The position numbers were made by a program, and so were the translations under genes. A DNA stretch of 44,382 nt, from assembly GCA_025774615.1 (NCBI GenBank), contig JALGVQ010000022.1:1-44382 (forward strand). Direction: 5' to 3'. Positions within the stretch are counted from its first letter, which is position 1; each line of letters opens with the position of its first letter. This DNA is from a bacterium. GTDB taxonomy: Bacteria > Blakebacterota > Blakebacteria > Blakebacterales > Blakebacteraceae. A model generated the notes under the pieces. The model saw only the letters and a program-made list of their open reading frames with translations. It was not told where the DNA came from and ran no database searches. Below are positions 26,462 to 36,294 of this stretch, piece after piece.

Positions 26462-29071
26462 ATGAGAAGATCTGACGGCGACAGAGAGGGGTTCGAGGCG
26501 TATCTGAGGACGCTGTTCGAGCGGGAGTGGGCTGCCGAATCGATCACCTACGTGCGGGAAGTAGCTCCCCGGCCAGCGCAGCATGGGGAGTGGCACGGGA
26601 GCCTGCGGCCGGAACTTATCGCGGCATACCAGTCGCGCGGTATCGAAGCGCCGTACATCCACCAGAGCGGGGTCTGGGAGCATGTTTTCGAAGGGCGGGA
26701 CGCGGTGGTCGTCACCCCGACCGCCTCGGGAAAGACCCTCTGTTACAACGTGCCGATCCTCCAGACGATCCTCGATGATCCGGCCGCCCGGGCTCTCTAT
26801 CTGTTCCCCACCAAGGCGCTCAGCCAGGACCAGGTGAGTGAACTGCAGGAAGTGATCGACGCCCTCGGCGCCGACATCAGGACCTTCACCTATGACGGTG
26901 ACACACCGTCGGACGCGCGCCAGGCGATCAGGGCGCAGGGCCACCTGGTCGTGACCAATCCCGACATGCTCCACCAGGGGATACTGCCTCATCATACCCG
27001 CTGGCAGAAGCTGTTCGAGAACCTCCGGTACGTGGTGATCGATGAACTCCATACCTACCGGGGAGTGTTCGGCAGTCACCTGGCCAACCTCCTGCGCCGG
27101 TTGCAGCGGATCTGCCGCTTCTACGGGTCCGATCCCGTGTTCATCTGCTCCTCGGCCACGATCGCCAACCCGAAGGAACTGGCCGAAGCGCTCCTTGAGC
27201 GGGAGGTCGAACTGGTCGAGGAGAACGGCGCCCCGCAGGCGAAGAAGTACTTCGTCCTCTACAACCCGCCGGTGATCAACGAGCAGCTGGGGATCAGGGC
27301 GGGGGCGCTGAGTCACGCCCGGAAGTGGGCACGGCTCTTTCTGAGGGAGGATGTGCAGACGATCGTTTTCGCCGGTTCCCGTCTCCATGTGGAGATATTG
27401 ACGAAATACCTGAAGGACACCTTCGATCGCAGGCCGACGGGTGAGGGACTCATCAGAGGGTATCGGGGAGGATATCTGCCCCGCATGAGACGGGAGATCG
27501 AAGCCGGCCTGCGGGAGGGTTCAATCAGGGGGGTCGTCTCGACCAACGCCCTCGAACTGGGAATAGATATAGGCGACCTGCAGGCGTGCGTGATGGCGGG
27601 GTATCCAGGATCGATCGCGAGCGCCTGGCAGCAGGCGGGACGGGCAGGGCGCCGCTCTGGAACCTCGGTCGCGATCATGGTGGCATCCTCCCGTCCGCTC
27701 GACCAGTTCATGGTCACCCACCCCGAATACTTCTTCGGTTCGAGCCCCGAGCATGGAAGGATCAATCCCGACAACCTCCTGATCCTGGTGAGCCATATCA
27801 AGTGCGCCGCCTTCGAACTTCCCTTCGAGGAGGGGGAATCGTTCGGAGGAGAACCGCTCGAAGAGATCCTCGACTATCTGGTGGAACAGAAGGTCCTGAA
27901 CAAAGCCGGCACCCGCTGGCACTGGATGGTGGATGCCTACCCCGCCGACGGAGTCAGCCTGCGTAGCGCCTCTCCGGAGAACTTCGTCGTCATCGACAGA
28001 AGTGATGACACGCGTGTCCTGGCCGAAGTCGATTTCGATTCGGCTCCCGAGACCCTCCATGAGGGTGCCGTCTACATGGTCCAGTCGGAGCAGTACCAGG
28101 TCGAACATCTCGACTACGAGAACAGGAAGGCATTCGTCCGTCAGGTCGATACCGACTACTTCACCGACGCGATCAGTTACACCAGGGTCAGGATCCTTGA
28201 CGTCTTCGACTCCACCGCCGCCGACGCCCGCACCACCGGTACTCCGCTGGTGGATATCGAAGACCGTGAAGTGATCGATGAGGGGCATCCGCTGGAAGGG
28301 GTCGGTGTACAGGCCGACGAGGGCCTCAACATGGACGGAACGGTCGGAGCGAGTGGTATTCCCGGAGTGACTGAAATCGATCCGGGGTCCGGGTATATCG
28401 CCGAATGCGGAGAGGTGCACGTCCTCACCCATGTCTCCGGTTTCAAGAAGATTAAATTCTATACCTCGGAGAACGTGGGATACGGTGACGTGAACCTGCC
28501 CGACCACGAGATGCACACGACCTCGTTCTGGCTGACCGTGCCCGAGGCCGTCCTCGGACCGCTCCAGCGGACACGGGCCGAGATCGTCGACGGGATGTTC
28601 GGCATCGCCTACGCGCTCCAGGGTGTCGCGGCCCTCTTCATGATGTGCGACATCCGTGATATGGGAAGAAGTGTCGGGGACAAGTCGGCAACGTGGTACG
28701 CGAGTCTGGGCAGGGGGAGTCGGGGAGTGCGTTACAGCACAGGCGCTGGCAGCGAAGAACGCGATATAGACCTGGAAGGCATTGAGACCTTCCAGCCGAC
28801 GATCTTCCTCTACGACAACTATCCCGGCGGGATCGGATTCAGCTCATCCCTCTTCGATCTGACCGCCGAACTGCTCAGGGGCACTCTCGACCTGATCAGG
28901 AATTGCGGCTGTGAGGAGGGTTGTCCTTCATGTGTCGGTCCCGTTGGCGAGGTGAGCAGTCAGGGACGGGCGGTGGCGACCGAGATACTCGATCTGGTGC
29001 TGGGAAGTGGTGATCACTCCCTGGATACACAGAGTACGCCGGATCGCTCCATACTCAAGGCAGCGCCGTGA
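26462..29071 (+). CDS. mrfA: DEAD/DEAH-box helicase with C-terminal DUF1998-like Zn cluster (MrfA/YprA-like)
   Basis: VVTPTASGKTLCYNVPILQTIL, DELHTYRGVFGSHLANLLRRLQRICRFYG, ALELGIDIGDLQACVMAGYPGSIASAWQQAGRAGRRSG, and CGCEEGCPSCVGPVGE. Start taken at MRRSDGD; the track ORF starts at 26381. Confidence 0.88.
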   Translation: MRRSDGDREGFEAYLRTLFEREWAAESITYVREVAPRPAQHGEWHGSLRPELIAAYQSRGIEAPYIHQSGVWEHVFEGRDAVVVTPTASGKTLCYNVPILQTILDDPAARALYLFPTKALSQDQVSELQEVIDALGADIRTFTYDGDTPSDARQAIRAQGHLVVTNPDMLHQGILPHHTRWQKLFENLRYVVIDELHTYRGVFGSHLANLLRRLQRICRFYGSDPVFICSSATIANPKELAEALLEREVELVEENGAPQAKKYFVLYNPPVINEQLGIRAGALSHARKWARLFLREDVQTIVFAGSRLHVEILTKYLKDTFDRRPTGEGLIRGYRGGYLPRMRREIEAGLREGSIRGVVSTNALELGIDIGDLQACVMAGYPGSIASAWQQAGRAGRRSGTSVAIMVASSRPLDQFMVTHPEYFFGSSPEHGRINPDNLLILVSHIKCAAFELPFEEGESFGGEPLEEILDYLVEQKVLNKAGTRWHWMVDAYPADGVSLRSASPENFVVIDRSDDTRVLAEVDFDSAPETLHEGAVYMVQSEQYQVEHLDYENRKAFVRQVDTDYFTDAISYTRVRILDVFDSTAADARTTGTPLVDIEDREVIDEGHPLEGVGVQADEGLNMDGTVGASGIPGVTEIDPGSGYIAECGEVHVLTHVSGFKKIKFYTSENVGYGDVNLPDHEMHTTSFWLTVPEAVLGPLQRTRAEIVDGMFGIAYALQGVAALFMMCDIRDMGRSVGDKSATWYASLGRGSRGVRYSTGAGSEERDIDLEGIETFQPTIFLYDNYPGGIGFSSSLFDLTAELLRGTLDLIRNCGCEEGCPSCVGPVGEVSSQGRAVATEILDLVLGSGDHSLDTQSTPDRSILKAAP

Positions 29072-30414
29072 CGAGGGATGTGCGGGACCGCCTGGCCAGG
29101 GCGCTCGAACGGGGAGAGGTACGTTCGGCAGGTTCAAGTCTCGGTCCGGCAATGCGCTCCCGGCTTGAGCGGGCCCTGACAGGGAGCGGGCATGAGGGGG
29201 ATTCACCCCTGCCGCGGATCTACTCCGCTCGACAGATGTCTGAACCGGTTGCTGGTAAGGAACGGGCGGCGTTCTCGGCAAAGCTGTCGGAGCGGGAGCT
29301 CGAGACACCGCAGGGACCGGTGATGCAGTACCGCTGGAGCGTTCCGCTGAAGGAACTGCAGAACGTGCAGGATCTCGACGGCGCCATGGAGGGCGCCGGA
29401 GTCCTCTCTGAACTGCTTGAGAACCCATCGATCGAGGGGCTCGATCTCTCCCGGGTTCTCTTTATCGACACCGAGACCACGGGCCTTGCAGGTGGCACCG
29501 GAACGTATGTCTTCCTGATGGGAATGGGCTGGATTGAGGGAAAGGAATTCATCGTCGAGCAACTGTTCATGCGTGACTTCATCGAGGAGCAGGCACTTCT
29601 GTGGAGGACCATCCAACTCGTCAGTGAGTACGACATCCTGGTCAGTTTCAACGGCAGGCGATACGACGTGCCGCTGTTCGATACCCGCCTGATCCTGAAC
29701 CGGATTGATGGACGGCTGGGGGAGATGCCGCATCTCGACCTGCTCCATCCCGCCCGCCTGCTCTACGGAGGGATCTTCGACAACTGCAGGCTCCAGACCC
29801 TCGAGAAAGAACTGATGGGACAGTACCGCTACGGAGATGTTCCCGGGGCGGAGATCCCGCGACTCTTTTTCGAATACCTCACCAGCGGCGACGTCGGAAG
29901 TCTCCTGCCGGTTTTCGAGCACAACGTCCTCGATGTCGTCACCCTGCTCACCCTCACAGCGCATTTCCTCCATCTCTGCCAGAAGCCGGAGCTCGATCCG
30001 AGAGCCCTTGGAGGATTGGGACGGCTTTACAGCCGCAGGGGGAACCAGGATCTGGCCCGTGAACTGCTCGAAGAGGCCCGTTCACGCAGGAAGGCGACCT
30101 ACCGCGATCTTCGCGATCTGGGACATCTCTATAAACGGAGTGGTGAGCACTCGAAAGCGCTCGAGGTCTGGAAAGCGCTGATCACCAGACAGGAACGGGT
30201 GAGCCACGAACTGGGATTCGATGCCGGTCCCTATGTAGAGGCCGCCAAGCATTACGAGCACCGGACCGGGGATTTTGTGAAGGCGCTTGAATACACCAAC
30301 GCGGCGTTACAGCAGGCGGCCGCAGCCAATGGCCACGCTCCCTCGCCGCGCCTGGTTGGTGAACTCGATCATCGGGTGACCCGCCTCCGGCGCAAACTCG
30401 ATCAGGCTGTCTGA
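29068..30414 (+). CDS. mrfB: RNase H-like 3'-5' exonuclease domain protein with TPR-like C-terminus (MrfB/YprB-like)
   Basis: VLFIDTETTGLAGGTGTYVFLMGMGWI, DILVSFNGRRYDVPLFDTRL, HLDLLHPARLLYG, FEHNVLDVVTLLTL; overlaps mrfA by 4 bp. Confidence 0.88.
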   Translation: MTRDVRDRLARALERGEVRSAGSSLGPAMRSRLERALTGSGHEGDSPLPRIYSARQMSEPVAGKERAAFSAKLSERELETPQGPVMQYRWSVPLKELQNVQDLDGAMEGAGVLSELLENPSIEGLDLSRVLFIDTETTGLAGGTGTYVFLMGMGWIEGKEFIVEQLFMRDFIEEQALLWRTIQLVSEYDILVSFNGRRYDVPLFDTRLILNRIDGRLGEMPHLDLLHPARLLYGGIFDNCRLQTLEKELMGQYRYGDVPGAEIPRLFFEYLTSGDVGSLLPVFEHNVLDVVTLLTLTAHFLHLCQKPELDPRALGGLGRLYSRRGNQDLARELLEEARSRRKATYRDLRDLGHLYKRSGEHSKALEVWKALITRQERVSHELGFDAGPYVEAAKHYEHRTGDFVKALEYTNAALQQAAAANGHAPSPRLVGELDHRVTRLRRKLDQAV

Positions 30415-30449
30415 ACTGCATCCAGACTCTTCATCATTAATACAAATGA

Positions 30450-30478
30450 GGGACGCGTTCAGAACTCGAACGCGTCCC
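30450..30478. terminator. Bidirectional terminator hairpin between convergent genes
   Basis: Perfect 11-bp stem GGGACGCGTTC (30450-30460) / GAACGCGTCCC (30468-30478), 7-nt loop. Confidence 0.7.
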
Positions 30479-30547
30479 CGTTTCACTTCCGGTCCTTCCC
30501 TGTGCTTCAGTCGTCCGGTCGGACCATCTGTCGCTCACCGGGCGGCA

Positions 30548-31843
30548 TCAGGGAAGTATTTCGCCCGCCCGGCCGCGGAATCGGCGGAGCAGCCGGTTGA
30601 ACTTGTCATCCCACGGGACCTTCTCACCCCTGATGAACATGGTGTGTACCTGGCTGGTGTACTCAACCGGGTTCCCCGTGGTGATGAGCAGGTTGGCGAT
30701 CTTCCCCTCATCGATACTGCCGAGCCGGTCGTCGACGCCCAGGATCCGGGCCGCGTCGAGTGTGAGACATCGCAACGCCTTCTCCATCGGCAGTCCGAAC
30801 GCCACCGCCATCCCTGCTTCGTAGGTGAGGCTGAAGACATTGGCGACTCCGCCGGAATAGATGGCGAAATCAACCCCCGCCTCATTAAGCAGAGCCGGCG
30901 TGGCGTAGTGGATGTCGTACGGCTCATCCCGTCCCGGAGAGGCATGGATACCGCTGAAGAGGAGCTTCACGTCGTGCTCGACCAGGAAGTCGGTGATCTT
31001 CCAGGAGTCCCGACCTCCCCGGATCATATACCGCAGATCCAGCTCTTCGGCGAATTCCACAGCCTCCTTGATGTCGTCATCTCCATTGGCCTCGAAGATG
31101 ACCGGGAGCTCACCCCTGACTACCGGCATGAGTCCATCCATCCGGATGTCCCACGCGAAGTCGGAGATCTCACCCCGTTCGGCCATCTCTGCCCGGGCGG
31201 CGTAGGCTCGGGCCTCCAGGAAATAAGCCTTCAGTTCCTCGGCGCGGTTCCCGGCCCAGTTGACCCGCAGACCGATCCTCTTCTCGACCGCCATCGCCTG
31301 GGGTGTCCATCCCCACAGGTTGATCAGGCTGTCATAGCCGGGGATCGGTTCACCCCGGCCATTGAGTCCGGTCACCACCGTGGTGAAACCGCCCACCCGC
31401 TGGCATCCGAGGATCTCACTGTTCTGGTCCACTCCGATGTAGGCTTCGATGTGCGGGTTGTAGGGCCCGAGTTCGAAGTTATCGACCGGACCTGCCATTC
31501 CTCCCGCTTCCTGCAGGCCCAGACCGGTGCCCGCGTCGATGAGGCCGGGATAGACGTACATCCCTGAGGCATCGATCCGTTCCACACCCGTCGGGATAGA
31601 CACATCGGTGCCGACGGCCGTGATGATCCCATCCTGGATGAGCACCGTGCCGTTCGGGATCGTCCTGCCGGAGACGGTCACCACCGTACCTCCGGTGATG
31701 GCGTAATCATCCTGCAGTAGCGCTTCCTGTTGCGCTCCCGCGATTCCCGGGAGCGCGATGATCAGAGCCAGAGCGATCGCCCCGGCGGTGCGTCGTGTCA
31801 TGCATGCTTTCATGGTCACGTCTCCTCTCCTGCCGGGGTTCAT
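30548..31843 (-). CDS. Amidohydrolase-superfamily protein lacking HxH (secreted)
   Basis: DDYAITGGTVVTVSGRTIPNGTVLIQDGIITAVGTDVSIPTGVERIDASGMYVYPGLIDAGTGLGL, with C-terminal ARILGVDDRLGSIDEGKIANLLITTGNP. Confidence 0.82.
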   Translation of the reverse strand: MNPGRRGDVTMKACMTRRTAGAIALALIIALPGIAGAQQEALLQDDYAITGGTVVTVSGRTIPNGTVLIQDGIITAVGTDVSIPTGVERIDASGMYVYPGLIDAGTGLGLQEAGGMAGPVDNFELGPYNPHIEAYIGVDQNSEILGCQRVGGFTTVVTGLNGRGEPIPGYDSLINLWGWTPQAMAVEKRIGLRVNWAGNRAEELKAYFLEARAYAARAEMAERGEISDFAWDIRMDGLMPVVRGELPVIFEANGDDDIKEAVEFAEELDLRYMIRGGRDSWKITDFLVEHDVKLLFSGIHASPGRDEPYDIHYATPALLNEAGVDFAIYSGGVANVFSLTYEAGMAVAFGLPMEKALRCLTLDAARILGVDDRLGSIDEGKIANLLITTGNPVEYTSQVHTMFIRGEKVPWDDKFNRLLRRFRGRAGEILP

Positions 31844-33180
31844 TGTTTGTCCTGGCCACCGTCCGGGTCGATGACCCAGGTGGCGGCGACGTCGGTCTCA
31901 CTGCGATCGAAGTAGATCTCGCCATCGATGATCGTCATCTCACAGCGCGCCGCAGTATGGAGGGGGTAGTGGCTGAAGATGGCGATGTCGCCATCTTTGC
32001 CGATCTCGATACTTCCCACCCGCTCCTCGATACCGAGGTTCATGGCCGAATTGATGGTGATCATCTTCAGGCATTCGTTCTCCGGGATGCCGCCGTACTT
32101 CACTCCACGGGCGGCTTCCTGGTAGAGCCGCCGGACCCGTTCCGCTGAATCGGAGTTGATCGATGTCCGGACACCATGCTCGTAGTGGATGAGCATCTTG
32201 TACGGGATCGCCTCGTACGCCTCGATCTTGTAGCCCCAGCTGTCGGCGAAGACGCTCGTTCCCCAGCCGTTCCGGGCCAGTTCAGGGGCGATCTTGTAAC
32301 CGTCGAGGGCATGCTCGAAGACGCCTGGCGGGATATCGAATTCCTTGCATACCTCCATGATCATCGCCATCTCGTCGGCACGGTAGGCGTGGCAACGTAT
32401 GATGGTAGTTCCTTTCAGAACACCAGCCAGCACCTCCAGCTGTAGATCCCGTCTCGGCGGCAGCGGCGCGAACCCCCGGGTGCGGCGATTGGCTCGGTCC
32501 CAGGCGGCTTTCTCTGCCTGGTAGACCTCCCACGCCTCCATGTAGTTGCGGGCTTGCTGGAACGACTCACGCATCACTTCCGCCACACCCGACCTGCTGC
32601 GGGGATAGCGGGTGGGGTCGTCGGATGAAGAGCGGCGTACGTTCTCACCGAGGGCCAGCTTGAGGGTGACGGGAGCGTCAGGAAAGACCAGTTCCTCCCA
32701 CGGACGTCCCCATTTCAGCTTGATGACCTCGTTCTGCCCACCGATCGAGTTGGCCGAGCCGTGCATGGTGTGGATCGTCGTTATGCCACCGGCCAGAGCG
32801 GTCAGAAAGGCGGGATCATCATGTTTGATCACGTCTGCGATACTCACTTCGGGAACCACAGAACGTGATCCTTCGTTGATCCCGCGGTCGACTCCCATAT
32901 GGGAGTGGTCGTCGAGAATACCCGGCATCACGAAACGTCCCCGGGCGTCGATCACCCGGACTCCTTCCGGAGCCTCCAGGTTCTGACCGATCTCGACGAT
33001 CTTCCCGTCCCTGATGAGCACATCGGTATCGGAGAGGTCACCGCTGGTGATCGTGATGACAGTCCCGCCCCTGATGAAGAGGTCCTGGGCGAGAGCTGGC
33101 AGGGCCCATGTGGCCGCGACGAAGATGGCCAGCACCAGAACAGTGAGGACAGATCGAACCTTCACTCTCTTCGCAGTCAT
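31840..33180 (-). CDS. Amidohydrolase (imidazolonepropionase-like), HxH present
   Basis: FIRGGTVITITSGDLSDTDVLIRDGKIVEIGQNL...GRFVMPGILDDHSHMGVDRG, IRCHAYRADEM, FEHALDGYK, INSDSAERVRR. Confidence 0.88.
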   Translation of the reverse strand: MTAKRVKVRSVLTVLVLAIFVAATWALPALAQDLFIRGGTVITITSGDLSDTDVLIRDGKIVEIGQNLEAPEGVRVIDARGRFVMPGILDDHSHMGVDRGINEGSRSVVPEVSIADVIKHDDPAFLTALAGGITTIHTMHGSANSIGGQNEVIKLKWGRPWEELVFPDAPVTLKLALGENVRRSSSDDPTRYPRSRSGVAEVMRESFQQARNYMEAWEVYQAEKAAWDRANRRTRGFAPLPPRRDLQLEVLAGVLKGTTIIRCHAYRADEMAMIMEVCKEFDIPPGVFEHALDGYKIAPELARNGWGTSVFADSWGYKIEAYEAIPYKMLIHYEHGVRTSINSDSAERVRRLYQEAARGVKYGGIPENECLKMITINSAMNLGIEERVGSIEIGKDGDIAIFSHYPLHTAARCEMTIIDGEIYFDRSETDVAATWVIDPDGGQDKQ

Positions 33181-34844
33181 CGTCTGACCCTCCTTTCACC
33201 CGATGTATTCCCCGGGTTCCGCTTCCCGGTGAAGTCAGCGTTTCCCATGGGGCCGAGTCCGAGTGAACCACTCATCTCATCACCCTCGATGGTTGCGGTG
33301 AGGGTGATCGCACCCAGATCGGGGATCGAACCCTTCAGATCCAGTTCCCCGTCTCTGAAAGTCCCCTCGAATTCGATTGTCTGCCCTTCGACCGTGAGTT
33401 CACCAGTCACGGTTTCTCCCTCCTGGGTGAGGATCATCTCGGCCTCGGTCGATTCTCCTCCCAAGGAAAGGGTGACAGTCCACGATCCGCCGGCCTCACC
33501 ACCACCGCCGCCTCCCGGGGAAGGCGGCTTTGGCGCTTCAAAGGTCTCCTTGCGGCCGTCCACGAACACGTGGGATATCCAGGCATCCTCGTCGGTGAAG
33601 ACATCGCCGCTGGTAACGGTCAGGTTGGCGATCTTTCCCGGTTCGAGCGTTCCCATCACCTCGGCCACGCCGAAGATGGTCGCGGGATTGATGGTGAGCG
33701 CCTTCAGCGCCTCTTCGGCAGGAAGTCCTGCCTCCACCGCGAGGCGAAGGTTCTTCAGGAAATCCCCAGGGTCCCGCATGCCCCCGGTTGCCAGGGCAAA
33801 GGGTACTCCCGTTCTGAAGACAGCCGCCGGATTGGAGTGGACGGCCGTCTTGTCACGTGTATCGAGCTCCTCCGTCTCCTCCTCGCTCAGATTCCGGTAT
33901 GCCCGGTCGAACCAGTATCCGGTGACCTGATTGATAGAAGGGAAGTTGAGGGAGACGAGGACGGGAACACCAGCTGCCTCGATGAGGTCGGGCACACGGA
34001 ACGCCTCTTCAGCGCCGGCGATCCAGTACCTGAGGTTGAATTCTGCGGCCAGGCTACGCAGGCGCTTGAAGTCATTCTCCAGGTGGACGATCCCCAGGAA
34101 CGGCGTCTCTCCCCTCGCTGCCGGAATGAGGGCTTCGAGGTCGGGGTCGGCCGGTGGCCGGACCATCGCGCGTGGGTCTCGACGATACCTGGTCTGAAGA
34201 AGGTCGTGATATGAAGCGTCGATGAGTGTCTGACGCTGGTAGGCGACGACCGCCATCAGCGTACCGGGGTAGTCGTTCTGACCCTGGTAACCCATGACCT
34301 GGACAACGGGGGTCCTGACGGTCATCGATGGCACGTCATCACCCATCAGATTCACAAGGACTGGCCGTCCGCCGAAGACGCCGTCGCTCCGGGCGACAAG
34401 GGCCGACGTCAGCCCCTGTTTCCGGTAGACAGCGAGATCGGACGAAGCTGGATCGAAATACTCGGTTGCCAGTCGATCGGCGATGTTGCCGGCGTGTTCC
34501 CTCTCCTGGCGGTCTGGCAGGGCCAGTCCCGCCTGGGAGTAAGCGTCGATGAATCCCGGGTACACCGTCATGCCTTCCCCATCGACGATTATGGCGTCGG
34601 CGGGAGGGCTCACATCGGCCCCGAGTGCCTCGATGAGACCTCCTCGCAGGACGATGGTTCCACTCTCGATGACCTGACCGGTGAGCGTAACGAGACGCGC
34701 GTCGGTTATGGCATAGACCCGACCCTCGAACTGGGCCGAGACATCGCAGGGGGATAACAGGATCACGACTGCGAGAGCCGGCAGCAGCAGGCGTACCGCT
34801 CTCGGGAACATCGACCGATCCCGGCTGATCACGGGTCTCGGCAT
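33177..34844 (-). CDS. Amidohydrolase-superfamily protein lacking HxH, with extra C-terminal beta-rich domain
   Basis: YAITDARLVTLTGQVIESGTIVLRGGLIEALG...GMTVYPGFIDAYSQAGL; C-terminal GGSWTVTLSLGGESTEAEMILTQEGETVTGELTVEGQTIEFEGTFRDGELDLKG. Confidence 0.8.
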   Translation of the reverse strand: MPRPVISRDRSMFPRAVRLLLPALAVVILLSPCDVSAQFEGRVYAITDARLVTLTGQVIESGTIVLRGGLIEALGADVSPPADAIIVDGEGMTVYPGFIDAYSQAGLALPDRQEREHAGNIADRLATEYFDPASSDLAVYRKQGLTSALVARSDGVFGGRPVLVNLMGDDVPSMTVRTPVVQVMGYQGQNDYPGTLMAVVAYQRQTLIDASYHDLLQTRYRRDPRAMVRPPADPDLEALIPAARGETPFLGIVHLENDFKRLRSLAAEFNLRYWIAGAEEAFRVPDLIEAAGVPVLVSLNFPSINQVTGYWFDRAYRNLSEEETEELDTRDKTAVHSNPAAVFRTGVPFALATGGMRDPGDFLKNLRLAVEAGLPAEEALKALTINPATIFGVAEVMGTLEPGKIANLTVTSGDVFTDEDAWISHVFVDGRKETFEAPKPPSPGGGGGGEAGGSWTVTLSLGGESTEAEMILTQEGETVTGELTVEGQTIEFEGTFRDGELDLKGSIPDLGAITLTATIEGDEMSGSLGLGPMGNADFTGKRNPGNTSGERRVRR

Positions 34845-34984
34845 GGGGGAACCCTCCTTTATGACAGACTCAGGACACTCATGGAACGGGTGGTGTCGTT
34901 ACCGTAGACAGAGGGCATTCCGGTGTCAACAGTGGTACACTCTGCCGGACGACTGTGTTGCTTTCTCCTGTATCCGATGAGCGT

Positions 34985-35005
34985 ATGGTCCCTATTTTGG
35001 ACCAT
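34985..35005. promoter_or_regulatory. Inverted repeat upstream of ispH
   Basis: Perfect 7-bp arms ATGGTCC (34985-34991) / GGACCAT (34999-35005) with loop CTATTTT. Confidence 0.4.
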
Positions 35006-35046
35006 GAAGAATGATATGCTTCTGTGAGTCGGGGAGGGCTGTGGAA

Positions 35047-36294
35047 ATGAGCGACCAGGAGAACATGGCATACCATCGCCGGGGATTCGGCCTGCGTGAT
35101 GAGGTGGAGCCTGAACTTGAGGCACACTATCGCAATGCCCTGGTGGACCATATCTGCCAGCATGATCACACCCTCACGATCGGTGATATAACCATCCGTC
35201 TGGCCAGGGAATTCGGGTTCTGCTATGGCGTGGACCGGGCGGTGGAGTTCGCTTACGAGACCCGCCTCCGGTTCCCGGACAAACAGGTCTGGCTGATCGG
35301 GGAGATCATCCACAATCCCCATGTGAATGAGAAGATGCTCGAAATGGGTATCGGTTTCCTCTTCGGCCGGTACTCCAACGATCTGGGCTATGAAGCCGTA
35401 GGGAAGCATGACGTGGTGATCCTTCCTGCCTTCGGTATCCCCTTTGAAGATATGGAGCGCCTGGGACGGATCGGCTGCACACTGGTCGACACAACCTGCG
35501 GGTCGGTGATCCTCGTCTGGAAGAACGTGGAACGGTATGCCCGGGATGGATTCACCTCGATCATCCACGGGAAATTCTACCATGAGGAGACCATGGCGAC
35601 TGCCAGTCGCGCGATCGCCGAGGGCGGGCATTACCTGATCGTTCGGAACCTGACCGAGACGAAGCTGGTCTGCGACAGTATCAGGAACAGCGGAATGGAT
35701 AGAGAGCAGTTCCTGGAACGGTTCGACCAGTCGATATCGCCCGGATTCGATCCGGATGTCCACCTCGAGCGGATCGGGCTCGCAAACCAGACCACGATGC
35801 TGAAGAGTGAATCGATCGAGGTTGCGGACGCGCTCTTCGAATCGATGCGGGATCGATTTGGTGAGAACCGGGTGGCAGAGCATTTCAGGAATTTCGAGAC
35901 CATCTGTACCGCTACCCAGGAACGGCAGGATGCCATTCTCGAACTGCTCGAGAATCCACTCAATCTGATGGTGGTCATCGGTGGGTATAATTCCAGTAAT
36001 ACGAACAATCTGTCGAACATCGCCGGCCCACGAGTCAAGACCTACCACATAGAGAGCGCCAGGGGGATCCTGCAGGGAAACGGGATCACGTATAAGCCCG
36101 TCGGAGAGAAGGATCCGGTCACCGACCACGATTGGCTCAGGAAGGGGGCCCTGCAGATCGGGATCTCGGCGGGCGCGTCTACCCCCGACAGCGAGATCGG
36201 GGAAGCGATCCTCCGGATACTTGATACTCTCGACCTCGAGTTGCCGACCGATGTTGGCGCAGTTGTCGATACACTGCGTCGCAAGACTACCTGA
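35047..36294 (+). CDS. ispH: 4-hydroxy-3-methylbut-2-enyl diphosphate reductase, long form
   Basis: LAREFGFCYGVDRAVEFAYETR, LIGEIIHNPHVNEKM, LVDTTCGSVILVWKNVERYARDGFTSIIHGK, ICTATQERQDAI, VVIGGYNSSNTNNL. Start chosen at MSDQENM; track ORF starts at 35011. Confidence 0.9.
   Translation: MSDQENMAYHRRGFGLRDEVEPELEAHYRNALVDHICQHDHTLTIGDITIRLAREFGFCYGVDRAVEFAYETRLRFPDKQVWLIGEIIHNPHVNEKMLEMGIGFLFGRYSNDLGYEAVGKHDVVILPAFGIPFEDMERLGRIGCTLVDTTCGSVILVWKNVERYARDGFTSIIHGKFYHEETMATASRAIAEGGHYLIVRNLTETKLVCDSIRNSGMDREQFLERFDQSISPGFDPDVHLERIGLANQTTMLKSESIEVADALFESMRDRFGENRVAEHFRNFETICTATQERQDAILELLENPLNLMVVIGGYNSSNTNNLSNIAGPRVKTYHIESARGILQGNGITYKPVGEKDPVTDHDWLRKGALQIGISAGASTPDSEIGEAILRILDTLDLELPTDVGAVVDTLRRKTT

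Noticed and set aside
26270-27388. 372-aa minus-strand ORF over mrfA start
   Set aside because: Antisense shadow of the helicase; His/Arg/Pro-rich composition without domain signature.
27521-28516. 331-aa minus-strand ORF inside mrfA
   Set aside because: Antisense to conserved helicase/DUF1998 sequence.
30446-31567. 373-aa plus-strand ORF over the first amidohydrolase
   Set aside because: Opposite strand to a clear amidohydrolase; low-information composition.
32899-33930. 343-aa plus-strand ORF over the second/third amidohydrolases
   Set aside because: Antisense; serine-rich readout typical of a shadow frame.
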